Positions 42,160 through 50,416 of a DNA stretch of 64,000 nt are shown here, in pieces (within the stretch, counting starts at the first letter, position 1; each line of letters begins with the position of its first letter). Source of the stretch: Elusimicrobiota bacterium (GTDB lineage: Bacteria; Elusimicrobiota; Elusimicrobia; UBA1565; UBA9628); the NCBI GenBank assembly GCA_016182905.1, contig JACPFR010000018.1, forward strand, positions 1 through 64,000. The letters run 5' to 3'. A program made the translations under genes and the position numbers. The notes under the pieces were generated by a model. The model searched no databases, was not told the DNA's origin, and saw nothing but the letters and a program-made list of their open reading frames with translations.

Positions 42160-42515
42160 CTCGTCCTCCGTATCTCGACGACGACCTCTCGGGTCTTGGG
42201 CATGACGGCCGGGGTCTTGCGCACGCGGATCGTCACCGCCGAGGCGGAGGCGTTCGCCTTCAGCACGGCGGCGGCCAGGCGCTCGGCCATGGTCTCGATC
42301 AGGGCGCACTCCCGGGACTCGGCCTCGGCGCGGATCAGCTTCTCGACCGCCCAGTAATCCACCGTCAGGCGGAAGTCGTCCCGCGCGGCGGCGGGGCGGG
42401 CGTCCACCTCGAGCCCCGCGTCCACCAGGAGCTTCTGACGGCGCGCGCGCTCGGCGGCCGGAACCCCGATCTTCGAGCGGCATTCGACCCCGTTGAGCCA
42501 GATCATGTCGGACAT
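42156..42515 (-). CDS. folB: Dihydroneopterin aldolase
   Basis: This 119-residue protein of the FolB family splits dihydroneopterin to 6-hydroxymethyl-dihydropterin in folate synthesis. Motifs are CRSKIGVPAAERARRQ near the start, LTVDYWAVEKL, the catalytic region ALIETMAERLAAAVL and VRKTPAVMP near the end. FolB also works as an epimerase on some substrates. The rest of the folate pathway is not in view. It starts 78 bases from trxB in the divergent direction and is the first gene of the folB-queD-like pair. Confidence 0.9.
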   Translation of the reverse strand: MSDMIWLNGVECRSKIGVPAAERARRQKLLVDAGLEVDARPAAARDDFRLTVDYWAVEKLIRAEAESRECALIETMAERLAAAVLKANASASAVTIRVRKTPAVMPKTREVVVEIRRTR

Positions 42516-42578
42516 CGTCTTATTCTAGCAAGGCCGGCCCCCGGAAAGGCGCCCCGGACGGGCGCGGGGGGGGTGAAA

Positions 42579-42587
42579 TGTTATAAT
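42579..42587 (+). promoter_or_regulatory. Extended -10 box of trxB, leaderless
   Basis: TG-T-TATAAT ends six bases before the ATG at 42594, and no -35 box is evident. The TG extension explains promoter strength without one. An upstream in-frame ATG at 42573 would lie before the -10 box and is rejected. Confidence 0.65.
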
Positions 42588-42593
42588 CGCCTC

Positions 42594-43529
42594 ATGGCAG
42601 AATCGAAGAAAATCGTCGTCATCGGGTCCGGCTCGGCCGCCTACACCGCCGCGATCTACGCCGCGCGGGCGAACATGGACCCCCTCGTCTTCGGAGGCGT
42701 CTCCATGGGCGGGCAGCTCATGATCACCTCGGACGTGGAGAACTTCCCCGGCTTCCCCGAGCCCATCGCCGGCCCCGAGCTCATGGAGCGCATGCAGAAG
42801 CAGGTGCAGCGCCTGGGCGTGAAGATCGTCAACGAGTACGTGACCAAGGTCGACCTCAAGAACGGCAGCCCGTTCTACGTCGAGACCTCGGAGGGCACGG
42901 CCGCCTCGGCCCAGGCCCTGATCATCGCCACCGGCGCCAACGCCAAGTGGCTCGGCATCGACAGCGAGAAGCGCCTGATGGGCCACGGCGTCTCGGCCTG
43001 CGCGACCTGCGACGGCTTCTTCTTCAAGGGCAAGGACGTCGTCGTCGTCGGCGGCGGCGACACCGCCATGGAGGAGGCCACCTTCCTCACGAAGTTCGCC
43101 GCGAAGGTCGTCCTCGTCCACCGCCGCGACTCGTTCCGGGCCTCGAAGATCATGCTCGACCGCGCCCGCAAGAACCCCAAGATCACCTTCGTCGTGGACT
43201 CGGTCGTCGACGAGATCCTGGGCAACGGCCATGTCGACGGCGTTCGCCTCAAAAACCTCAAGACGAACGCGCTCACCGAGTTCAAGACCGGCGGCGTGTT
43301 CATGGCCATCGGCCACGAGCCGACGACCGGCTTCCTCGGCGGCCAGCTCGAGCAGGACGAGAACGGCTACATCGTGACCGACGACCGCACGCGCACCTCG
43401 GTGCCGGGCGTGTTCGCGGCCGGCGACGTCATGGACCACCGCTACCGCCAGGCGATCACGGCCGCGGGCAACGGCTGCAAGGCCGCCCTCGAGGCCGAGC
43501 GCTGGCTGGCCGACCAGGGCCACCACTGA
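42594..43529 (+). CDS. trxB: Thioredoxin reductase
   Basis: This 311-residue NADPH-dependent flavoprotein reduces thioredoxin. The FAD site is VIGSGSAAYTAAIYAARA, the redox pair is CATC in SACATCDGFFF, the NADPH site is VVVVGGGDTAMEEATFL with the HRRDSFRAS loop, and the FAD tail is GVFAAGDVMDHRYRQ. Length is normal. It is the first gene of the unit that continues with lipA and the pyruvate dehydrogenase genes; lipA starts two bases after its stop. A link between dithiol redox control and lipoyl enzymes is a reasonable reading of the order. Confidence 0.95.
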   Translation: MAESKKIVVIGSGSAAYTAAIYAARANMDPLVFGGVSMGGQLMITSDVENFPGFPEPIAGPELMERMQKQVQRLGVKIVNEYVTKVDLKNGSPFYVETSEGTAASAQALIIATGANAKWLGIDSEKRLMGHGVSACATCDGFFFKGKDVVVVGGGDTAMEEATFLTKFAAKVVLVHRRDSFRASKIMLDRARKNPKITFVVDSVVDEILGNGHVDGVRLKNLKTNALTEFKTGGVFMAIGHEPTTGFLGGQLEQDENGYIVTDDRTRTSVPGVFAAGDVMDHRYRQAITAAGNGCKAALEAERWLADQGHH

Positions 43530-43531
43530 GC

Positions 43532-44428
43532 ATGCCGCGGGCCGCGGAGCGCCTTCCTCCCTGGCTGAAGGTCAAACTTCCCACCGGCCCGGTCGTCGCG
43601 CGCCTGAAGGACGCCTCGCGCTCGCGCGGGCTGTCCACCGTCTGCGAGGAGGCGCGCTGCCCGAACATGGGCGAGTGCTGGGGCGGGGGGACCGCGACCT
43701 TCATGGTGATGGGAGACACGTGCACGCGCGGCTGCCGTTTCTGTTCCGTGGGCACGGCCCTGAAGCCGCCGGCGCCCGACGCGGAAGAACCCGCCAAGCT
43801 CGCCCTGACGCTGAAGGAGATGGCGGTCGATTACGTGGTCCTGACCACGGTCTGCCGCGACGACCTGCCCGATCAGGGCGCCGGACACCTCGCCGCGTGC
43901 ATACGCGAGATCAAGAAGGTCAATCCGGACATGAAGCTCGAGATGCTGCTTCAAGATTTCAGGGGTGATAAGGGGCTTCTCGAGACGGTCCTCGACGCCG
44001 GTCCGGATGTGGTGGCGCACAACGTCGAGTGCGTGGAGCGGCTGACGGCGACGGTGCGGGACGCGAAAGCGGGGTATAGGCAGTCTCTCGACGTTTTGGC
44101 TTACGCCAAAACGTATCGAACGAAGGCGCCGACCAAAACGTCTTTGATGCTCGGACTCGGAGAAACGGAAGGGGAACTCATTCAGAGCTTCAAGGACATC
44201 CGCGAGGCGGGGGTCGAGATATTGACGCTCGGGCAATATCTGCGGCCCTCGGGGTCGCGTCACCACCTCATGGTAGAACGGTTTGTGCATCCCGACGAAT
44301 TCAAAAGATATGGCGAGATCGCGAAGAGGCACGGCTTTCTCTACGTGGCGTCGGGGCCCTTCGTGCGGTCCTCGTATCGCGCCGCCGAACTTTTCATGAA
44401 GGGACACCTGGAGAACCATGCCCCTTAA
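43532..44428 (+). CDS. lipA: Lipoyl synthase
   Basis: This 298-residue radical SAM enzyme inserts two sulfurs into octanoyl groups on lipoyl domains. The auxiliary cluster is CEEARCPNMGEC, the radical SAM cluster is CTRGCRFC, and the C-terminal RSSY motif (PFVRSSYRAAE), needed for the auxiliary cluster, is present. The start is the ATG at 43532, two bases after trxB. The 3' end overlaps the pdhA start by 11 bases. Its place before the lipoylated E2 gene, with lipB behind E3, shows the operon makes the complex and its cofactor together. Confidence 0.95.
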   Translation: MPRAAERLPPWLKVKLPTGPVVARLKDASRSRGLSTVCEEARCPNMGECWGGGTATFMVMGDTCTRGCRFCSVGTALKPPAPDAEEPAKLALTLKEMAVDYVVLTTVCRDDLPDQGAGHLAACIREIKKVNPDMKLEMLLQDFRGDKGLLETVLDAGPDVVAHNVECVERLTATVRDAKAGYRQSLDVLAYAKTYRTKAPTKTSLMLGLGETEGELIQSFKDIREAGVEILTLGQYLRPSGSRHHLMVERFVHPDEFKRYGEIAKRHGFLYVASGPFVRSSYRAAELFMKGHLENHAP

Positions 44429-45397
44429 GACGATCGCCTCCATCGACATCAAACGCCTCGAGATCCTCGCGATCGACGGGACCGTCGATAAATCACTGAT
44501 GCCCAAGGCGTCGGACAAGCTTCTGTTGGAGATGTACCGTCTTATGTTCCAGATCCGCGCCTTCGATGAGCGCGCGATCCTCCTCCAGCGCTCCGGCCGC
44601 CTCGGCACGTATCCGATGATCACCGGCCAGGAGGCGACGCAGTGCGTCCCGCCGCTGGCGCTGAAGCCCTCCGACTGGGTCGTGCCCACGTACCGGGGCG
44701 GGGGCGTTTATTTCGCGCGCGGCATGCGGATGCGCTACGCCCTGCTGTACTGGGCCGGCGACGACCGCGGGACGCATTTTCCCGACGGGAACAACGACAT
44801 GATCTTCTCCATCCCGGTCGGCACGCACCTGACCCAGGTCGCGGGCCTCGCCTGGGGCCAGAAGCTCAAGGGCCAGGGCGGCGTGGCGATGACCTACTGC
44901 GGGGACGGGACCTCCTCGAAGGGCGACCTGCACGAGGCGCTGACCTTCGCCGGCCAGTTCAAGCTGCCCGCGATCTACGTCATCGAGAACAACGGCTGGG
45001 CCATCTCGGTCCCGCGCAAGCGCCAGGCCGCACGTATCGCATGGGCCACCACACGACGGCGGACGACGCGACGCGCTATCGAGAAGACAAAGAGGTCGAG
45101 AGCTGGAAGAAGAGGGATCCGATCGCGCGGTTCAAGAAGTTCCTGACGGCCAAAAAGTTATGGGACGACAAGAAGGAAAACGAATTAACCACGAAGACAC
45201 GAAGCTGGATCGACGGCGAAGTGAAAGCGTATGAGGAATTCCCGGCGCCCAATCCGCTGAACATGTTCGCGGACAACTACGACAAGGCGCCGCGGGCCCT
45301 CATCGAGCAGCGCGCCGAGCTGGAGGAACTGCTCAAGTTCAAGGGCGGCGCGAAGATCCTCATGTCGCTTCCTCCGACGGAAGGGAGGTTTCCGTGA
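44418..45397 (+). pseudogene. pdhA: Pyruvate/2-oxoacid dehydrogenase E1 alpha, internal deletion and frameshift
   Basis: The N-terminal 200 codons are normal E1-alpha: VVPTYRGGGVYFARG, and the thiamine motif from CGDGTSSKGDLHEAL to IENNGWAISVPRKRQ. After codon ~202 (near 45027) the frame is lost. The true C-terminal part resumes in another frame with TYRMGHHTTADDATRYRED and runs to the stop at 45397. Compared with ordinary ~365-residue family members, about 50-57 residues are missing at the junction, so a simple one-base error cannot repair it. The frame as read gives a 242-residue protein with a nonsense basic tail. Either the gene is broken, or this copy of the sequence has a deletion artefact. 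Confidence 0.85.
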
Positions 45398-46401
45398 AGA
45401 CCGTCCCGAAGCCCGCCGCCACGCGCACGCTGAACCTAGTGCAGGCCGTCAACGAGGCGCTCGACGTCTCCATGGGCCGGGACGAGCGCGTCATGATCCT
45501 CGGCGAGGACATCGGCCGCAACGGCGGCGTGTTCCGGGCCACCGAGGGCCTGTGGAAGAAGTACGGCGACGAGCGCGTCGTCGACACCCCGCTCGCCGAG
45601 ATCGGCATCATGGGCTCGGCCATCGGCCTGGCCATCACGGGAATGAGGCCTATCGCGGAGATACAGTTCGACGGCTTCATGCCCTCCGTGTTCGACCAGG
45701 TGGTCTGCCACCTCGGCCGCATCCGCTCCCGCTCGCGCGGCAAGATGTCCGTGCCGCTCGTCCTGCGCGCCCCTCACGGCGGGCTGATCCACGCCCCGGA
45801 GCATCACTCGGAGAGCCCGGAGGCCTACTTCTGCCACACGCCCGGCATCAAGGTCGTCATTCCATCGACTCCATACGACGCCAAAGGCCTGCTGATCGCC
45901 GCCATCGAGGATCCCGATCCCGTCGTGTTCTTCGAGCCGAAGTTATTGTACCGGGCCGCTCGCGGCCCGGTTCCCGCGGGCCATTACACCGTCGAGATCG
46001 GCAAGGCGCGCCTCGTCAAGGAAGGCAAGGACATCACCTTGCTGACCTGGGGAGCGATGACCGTCACCTGCGAGAAGGCGGCCGAGCGCCTGGAGAAGGA
46101 AGACGGGGCCTCCGTCGAGATCCTCGACCTCAGGACGCTCGCGCCTCTCGATCTGGAAGCCGTGCTCGCCTCGGTCGGCAAGACCGGCCGCTGCGTCATC
46201 GCCCACGAGGCGCCGAACACCGGCTCCTGGGCGGCGGAACTCTCGGCCCTGATCGCGGAACGAGGACTGCTCCGCCTCCTCGCCCCCGTCGCCCGCGTCG
46301 GCGGCTGGGACATCCGCATGCCCCTTTTCCGTCTCGAGCAATACTACATCCCCGACGCCGATCGCGTCGTGATGGCCGCACGTAAAACGTTAAGCTTTTG
46401 A
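45394..46401 (+). CDS. pdhB: Pyruvate/2-oxoacid dehydrogenase E1 beta
   Basis: This 335-residue protein completes the E1 heterotetramer. Motifs are VMILGEDIGRNGGVFRATEGL, ERVVDTPLAEIGIMGSAIGLA, FMPSVFDQVVCHLGRIRSRS, the APHGGLIHAPEHHSESPEAYF loop and RRWGWDI-type GGWDIRMP near the end. The start is a GTG at 45394 overlapping the end of pdhA as GTGA. The protein looks intact, but its alpha partner upstream is disrupted. The substrate could be pyruvate or branched 2-oxoacids; BCDH and PDH of this heteromeric type are not separable from sequence alone. Confidence 0.92.
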   Translation: MKTVPKPAATRTLNLVQAVNEALDVSMGRDERVMILGEDIGRNGGVFRATEGLWKKYGDERVVDTPLAEIGIMGSAIGLAITGMRPIAEIQFDGFMPSVFDQVVCHLGRIRSRSRGKMSVPLVLRAPHGGLIHAPEHHSESPEAYFCHTPGIKVVIPSTPYDAKGLLIAAIEDPDPVVFFEPKLLYRAARGPVPAGHYTVEIGKARLVKEGKDITLLTWGAMTVTCEKAAERLEKEDGASVEILDLRTLAPLDLEAVLASVGKTGRCVIAHEAPNTGSWAAELSALIAERGLLRLLAPVARVGGWDIRMPLFRLEQYYIPDADRVVMAARKTLSF

Positions 46402-46404
46402 TAT

Positions 46405-46491
46405 GGTGCCTGGCCTACCGGTATTTGCATTATTCCGGCAGGGAACGGCGGCGGGTCCGGAGTTTGCGCAAATACCGGTAGGCAAGGCACC
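46405..46491. repeat. Palindromic element between E1 beta and E2
   Basis: A 24-base arm (46405-46428, opening GGTGCCTGGCCTACCGG) pairs with 46468-46491 with one mismatch, around a 39-base inner segment that can fold again. CTTTTT follows at 46491-46496. It could attenuate transcription between E1 and E2/E3 genes, or be a REP-like insertion. Confidence 0.7.
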
Positions 46492-46509
46492 TTTTTAAAG
46501 AGAGAGAAC

Positions 46510-48312
46510 ATGAACTTCGAATTCAATCTGCCGGATATCGGAGAAGGACTCGTCGAAGGGGAAATCGTCAAGTGGTTCGTCCAAGTGGGCGAGACCGTGG
46601 CGGAGCATCAACCCATCGCGGCGGTATTGACGGATAAAGCCGAGGTCGAGATTCCGAGCCCGAAGGCGGGCAAGATCGTCGCGCTTCACGGCAAGCCGGG
46701 CGAGAAGATCAAGGTGCACACGCCTTTGGCGACGATCGAGGTCGGCGGCGGAGCCGCCGAAGCTCCGAAGAAAGAGGAAAAAGTCGCCGTCAAGAATTCC
46801 GGCGCGGCGCCGAAGGCGCCGCAAGCTTCGGCGACCGAGGTCGTGGAACGTCCCGCGGCCGCGTCCGGCGCGGGGACCTTCGTGTTCAACTTGCCCGACA
46901 TAGGAGAGGGGCTCGTCGAAGGGGAACTGGTGAAGTGGTTCGTCAATGAAGGCGCCAAAGTCGAAGAAAACGAGCCGATCGCCGCGGTATTAACGGATAA
47001 AGCGGAGGTCGAGATCCCGTCGCCGAAGACAGGTACGATTTCCAAGCTGCACGCGAAGCCTGGCGAAAAGGTGAAGGTGCATGGTCCGTTGGTCACGTAC
47101 GCGGGCGTCAAAGGGTCCGTCGGAACGAGCTCTCCCTCCGTTGCCGTTACGACCGATTCTCCTAAGGCCGCCGCCGCGCAAGCGGCGCCGCGGCCGTCCA
47201 GGCCCGCCTCCGAGGTACTGGCCACTCCGATGGTGAGGAAGATGGCGAAGGATCAGGGGATCGATATCGGGCAAGTCCAAGGAACGGGCCCTCAGGGCCG
47301 CGTGCTCGCGAACGACCTCGCGGGGTTCACGGCCGGCGGCTCCGCCGCCGCGACGCCGTCGCGCGGCGCTTCGTACGATAACTCGAAGGCGAACGCGACG
47401 CCGGCGGTGAAGAAATTGGCGACCGACCTTGGAGTGGATCTATCAAGCATCTCGGGCACTGGCCCCGGAAAACGGATATCCGAGACCGACGTGCGCGCGA
47501 AGGCGGCTTTGGCGCCTGCGGCGCCTACGGCGACGGCAACGACGAAACGACAAGAACCCGTTCCCGCATCCACGACCTCGTCCGCGACCGGCTACGCGCC
47601 GGTGTCGGTGCAGCGGCAGAGCGGCGACACGACGGTTCCCTTCTCCGGAATACGCCGCAAGATCGCGGAGAAGATGCAGCAGTCCAAGCGCACCGTGGCG
47701 CATGTCACGCATATGGATGAATGCGACATGACCGCCGTTCTGGCCCTGCGCGAGTCGCTGAAGCCCGAGGCCGCCAAACGCGGCGTCAAGCTGACGTTCC
47801 TGCCCTTCATCGTTCGCGCCTTGTCCAAAGCGCTCTCCGAGTTCCCCATGTTCAACTCGTCTTTGGATGAAGCCGCGGGAGAGATCGTCATCAAGCGGCG
47901 CCACAACGTCGGCATCGCCGTCGCCGCGCCGCAGGGACTGGTCGTTCCCAACGTCAAGGCCGCCCAGGACAAGGACATCTGGGCCCTGGCGGTCGAGATC
48001 GCGACCCTCGCGGAGAAGGTCCGCGCCAAGACGATCGAGGTGTCCGCGCTGCAGGACGGGACGGTCACGATCACGAACATCGGACCCATCGGGGGGCTCT
48101 TCGCTACTCCCATAGTGAACCACCCCGAGGTCGCGATCCTCGGCCTGATGAAGCTCGGGAAGCGCCCGGTCGTGCGCGACGGCAAGGTCGTTGCACGGGA
48201 CGTCATGAACCTGGTGCTGTCCTTCGACCACCGCATCGTGGACGGGGCCGACGCCGCGAGCTTCATGAACACCATCATCAAGCATCTCGAGAACCCGCAG
48301 ACCCTTCTCTAA
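46510..48312 (+). CDS. pdhC: Dihydrolipoyl acyltransferase E2 with two lipoyl and two E3-binding domains
   Basis: This is the 600-residue core protein of the 2-oxoacid dehydrogenase complex. Lipoyl domain 1 (about 1-78) has the lipoyl Lys 43 in TDKAEVEIPSP; domain 2 (about 120-200) has Lys 164 in the same motif. Two peripheral-subunit-binding domains follow: ATPMVRKMAKDQGI...GPQGRV (about 236-273) and ATPAVKKLATDLGV...GPGKRI (about 296-333). Ala/Pro/Thr linkers separate them. The catalytic domain (about 375-600) ends with SFDHRIVDGADAA, the HxxxDG active site. Two tandem binding domains are unusual; most E2 proteins have one. It is AAAGAGAGAGAA-preceded, 13 bases before E3. Confidence 0.92.
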   Translation: MNFEFNLPDIGEGLVEGEIVKWFVQVGETVAEHQPIAAVLTDKAEVEIPSPKAGKIVALHGKPGEKIKVHTPLATIEVGGGAAEAPKKEEKVAVKNSGAAPKAPQASATEVVERPAAASGAGTFVFNLPDIGEGLVEGELVKWFVNEGAKVEENEPIAAVLTDKAEVEIPSPKTGTISKLHAKPGEKVKVHGPLVTYAGVKGSVGTSSPSVAVTTDSPKAAAAQAAPRPSRPASEVLATPMVRKMAKDQGIDIGQVQGTGPQGRVLANDLAGFTAGGSAAATPSRGASYDNSKANATPAVKKLATDLGVDLSSISGTGPGKRISETDVRAKAALAPAAPTATATTKRQEPVPASTTSSATGYAPVSVQRQSGDTTVPFSGIRRKIAEKMQQSKRTVAHVTHMDECDMTAVLALRESLKPEAAKRGVKLTFLPFIVRALSKALSEFPMFNSSLDEAAGEIVIKRRHNVGIAVAAPQGLVVPNVKAAQDKDIWALAVEIATLAEKVRAKTIEVSALQDGTVTITNIGPIGGLFATPIVNHPEVAILGLMKLGKRPVVRDGKVVARDVMNLVLSFDHRIVDGADAASFMNTIIKHLENPQTLL

Positions 48313-48325
48313 GAAAGAGGTAACT

Positions 48326-49747
48326 ATGGCTATTTCGACGGACGTGCTCATCATCGGCGGCGGCCCCGGCGGCTACGTGGCGGCCATCAAGGCCGGCCAG
48401 CTCGGCAGGAAGGTCCTGCTCGTGGACCGAGACAAGCTCGGCGGCGAGTGCCTCAACTACGGCTGCATACCGTCGAAGGCGCTGATCGCCGCCGCGGGGC
48501 ACGCCCACAAGTCCAAGAAGTCGAAGGACGCCGGCTTCGACGACCCCAAGCACCAGCTCGACTGGACCAAGGTCGTGGCGTGGAAGGACCAGATGATCGG
48601 CGGCTTCGTGAAGAACATCGGCGTCCTGGTCAAGGGGAACAAGGGCGAGCACATCCAGGGCTCGGCCGTGTTCACGACCGCCAACACCGCCGTGGTCACG
48701 AAGGCCGACGGCTCCGCCGAGGAGGTGGAGTTCAAGCACGCGATCATCGCGACCGGCTCGGAGATCGTCTCGGTCCCCGGCTTCACGATCGACGGCAAGG
48801 ACATCCTGGGCTCCAAGGAGGCGCTCGACCTCAAGACCCCGCCCGAGGGCCTGGTCGTCGTCGGCGGCGGCGTGATCGGCCTCGAGATCGGGACCTTCTT
48901 CGCCAAGCTCGGCACGAAGGTGACGGTCGTGGAGTTCACGGACTCGCTCCTGCCGGTCATCGAGAAGGACCTGGTCTCGCCGGTATCGCGCAATCTGACC
49001 AAGCTCGGCGTGGACGTCATGCTCTCCTCCAAGGCGAAGTCGTGGACGAAGAAGGGCAAGCGCCTCGAGGTCGTCGCGGAGACCCCGGAGGGGGAGAAGA
49101 AGATCCTCTGCGACAAGGTGCTGATGTCCGTCGGCCGCGCTCCGCGCTCCAAGGGCCTCGGCCTCGAGAAGCTCGGCGTCGAGGTCGACAAGCGCGGCCA
49201 CGTCGTCGTGGACACCGAGATGCTGTCCTCCGCCGGCAACATCTACGCCATCGGGGACGTCGTCGGCCAGCCCTACCTGGCCCACAAGGCCAGCCGCGAG
49301 GGCATCCTCGCGGCGCAGTCCATCGCGGGCGAGCCCCTCGAGACGCGCGGCCAGGTGCCGTGGGCCGTGTTCACCGACCCCGAGATCTCCTGGGTCGGCA
49401 TGACGGACCCCGAGGCCAAGGCCGCGGGATTCACGACGGTGACGGGCAAGTTCCCGTTCGCCGCCTCCGGCCGCGCGATGGCCGTGCGCGAGACCGACGG
49501 CTTCTGCAAGGTCGTCGCCGACAAGGCGACGAACCGCATCCTCGGCGCCGGGTTCGTCGGCACGAACGCGTCGGACCTCATCGGGGAAGCCTGCCTCGCG
49601 GTGTCCGTCGGCGTCACCCTCGAGCAGGTCGCGCAGACCATCCACCCGCACCCGACCCTGACCGAGACCTTCGCGGAGGCCTGCGAGGTCGCCCTCGGCC
49701 ATCCCGTGCACATGCTGCAGGTCAAGCGCGAAGCCCCGGTCTTCTAG
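48326..49747 (+). CDS. lpdA: Dihydrolipoamide dehydrogenase E3
   Basis: This 473-residue flavoprotein reoxidises the lipoyl groups of E2 with NAD. Motifs are the FAD loop IIGGGPGGYVAAIKAGQ, redox-active GGECLNYGCIPSKAL, NAD loop VVGGGVIGLEIGTFFA, FAD tail NIYAIGDVVGQPYLAHKAS and the catalytic His-Glu region HPHPTLTETFAEA. Length and motifs are standard. It follows E2 after 13 bases, with a GAAAGAGG ribosome site, and precedes lipB by three bases. Confidence 0.96.
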   Translation: MAISTDVLIIGGGPGGYVAAIKAGQLGRKVLLVDRDKLGGECLNYGCIPSKALIAAAGHAHKSKKSKDAGFDDPKHQLDWTKVVAWKDQMIGGFVKNIGVLVKGNKGEHIQGSAVFTTANTAVVTKADGSAEEVEFKHAIIATGSEIVSVPGFTIDGKDILGSKEALDLKTPPEGLVVVGGGVIGLEIGTFFAKLGTKVTVVEFTDSLLPVIEKDLVSPVSRNLTKLGVDVMLSSKAKSWTKKGKRLEVVAETPEGEKKILCDKVLMSVGRAPRSKGLGLEKLGVEVDKRGHVVVDTEMLSSAGNIYAIGDVVGQPYLAHKASREGILAAQSIAGEPLETRGQVPWAVFTDPEISWVGMTDPEAKAAGFTTVTGKFPFAASGRAMAVRETDGFCKVVADKATNRILGAGFVGTNASDLIGEACLAVSVGVTLEQVAQTIHPHPTLTETFAEACEVALGHPVHMLQVKREAPVF

Positions 49748-49750
49748 ACG

Positions 49751-50380
49751 ATGCTCGTCCGGGATCTGGGTCTCAAGGAGTACGAGGAGGTCTGGAACCT
49801 CCAGCGCAAGCTCGTCTTCGAGCGGAGCGAGGAGAAGATCCCGGACACCGTCGTGCTGTGCCAGCACCACCCGGTCTACACGATCGGACGCTCGTCGAAG
49901 CAGGCCGTCCCCGAGGCGCTCCCGTACCCCGTCCACAAGATCGAGCGCGGGGGCGACCTGACCTGGCACGGCCCGGGGCAGCTCGTCGGCTACCCGATCT
50001 TCCATCTGCCCGGGCTCGGCCTCAAGGCCCGCTCGTACCTGGCCGCCCTGGAGGCCGTGCTCATCGAGGCGATCGCGCCGTTCGGCGTGAAGGCGACGAC
50101 CGTCAAAGGCTTCACCGGCCTGTGGGTCGGGCGCAAGAAGCTGGCCTCGATCGGCGTCGCGGTGCGCGGCGGCGTCGCGTACCACGGCTTCGCGCTGAAC
50201 ATGAACAACACCTTGGCCCCTTTCGGCCTCATCCACCCCTGCCGGCTCGAGAGCGAGGTCATGACCACCATGGCCCGCCTGACGGGGGGAAGCGTCGACG
50301 AGCACGCCGTGAGCAAGGCCGTCGGCCAGGCGATGCTCCAGTATTTCGGACGGATGGTCAGGGACGATGCCCGCCCCTGA
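49751..50380 (+). CDS. lipB: Octanoyltransferase LipB
   Basis: This 209-residue enzyme moves octanoyl from ACP to lipoyl domains, the step before LipA. Motifs are HHPVYTIGRSS, IERGGDLTWHGPGQLVGYPI, the catalytic Lys in GRKKLASIGVAVRGG and the catalytic Cys in LIHPCRLESEV. It completes the set lipA, lipB and their substrate E2 in one unit. The next gene (phospholipase D-like) begins 36 bases downstream. Confidence 0.95.
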   Translation: MLVRDLGLKEYEEVWNLQRKLVFERSEEKIPDTVVLCQHHPVYTIGRSSKQAVPEALPYPVHKIERGGDLTWHGPGQLVGYPIFHLPGLGLKARSYLAALEAVLIEAIAPFGVKATTVKGFTGLWVGRKKLASIGVAVRGGVAYHGFALNMNNTLAPFGLIHPCRLESEVMTTMARLTGGSVDEHAVSKAVGQAMLQYFGRMVRDDARP

Positions 50381-50416
50381 CCGCTTGAACGGCCTCGACA
50401 TCATCCTGGAGGACTC

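Noticed and set aside
44418-45397. Programmed ribosomal frameshift in E1 alpha
   Set aside because: A one-base shift cannot explain about 50 missing conserved residues, and no slippery heptamer is visible near 45027.
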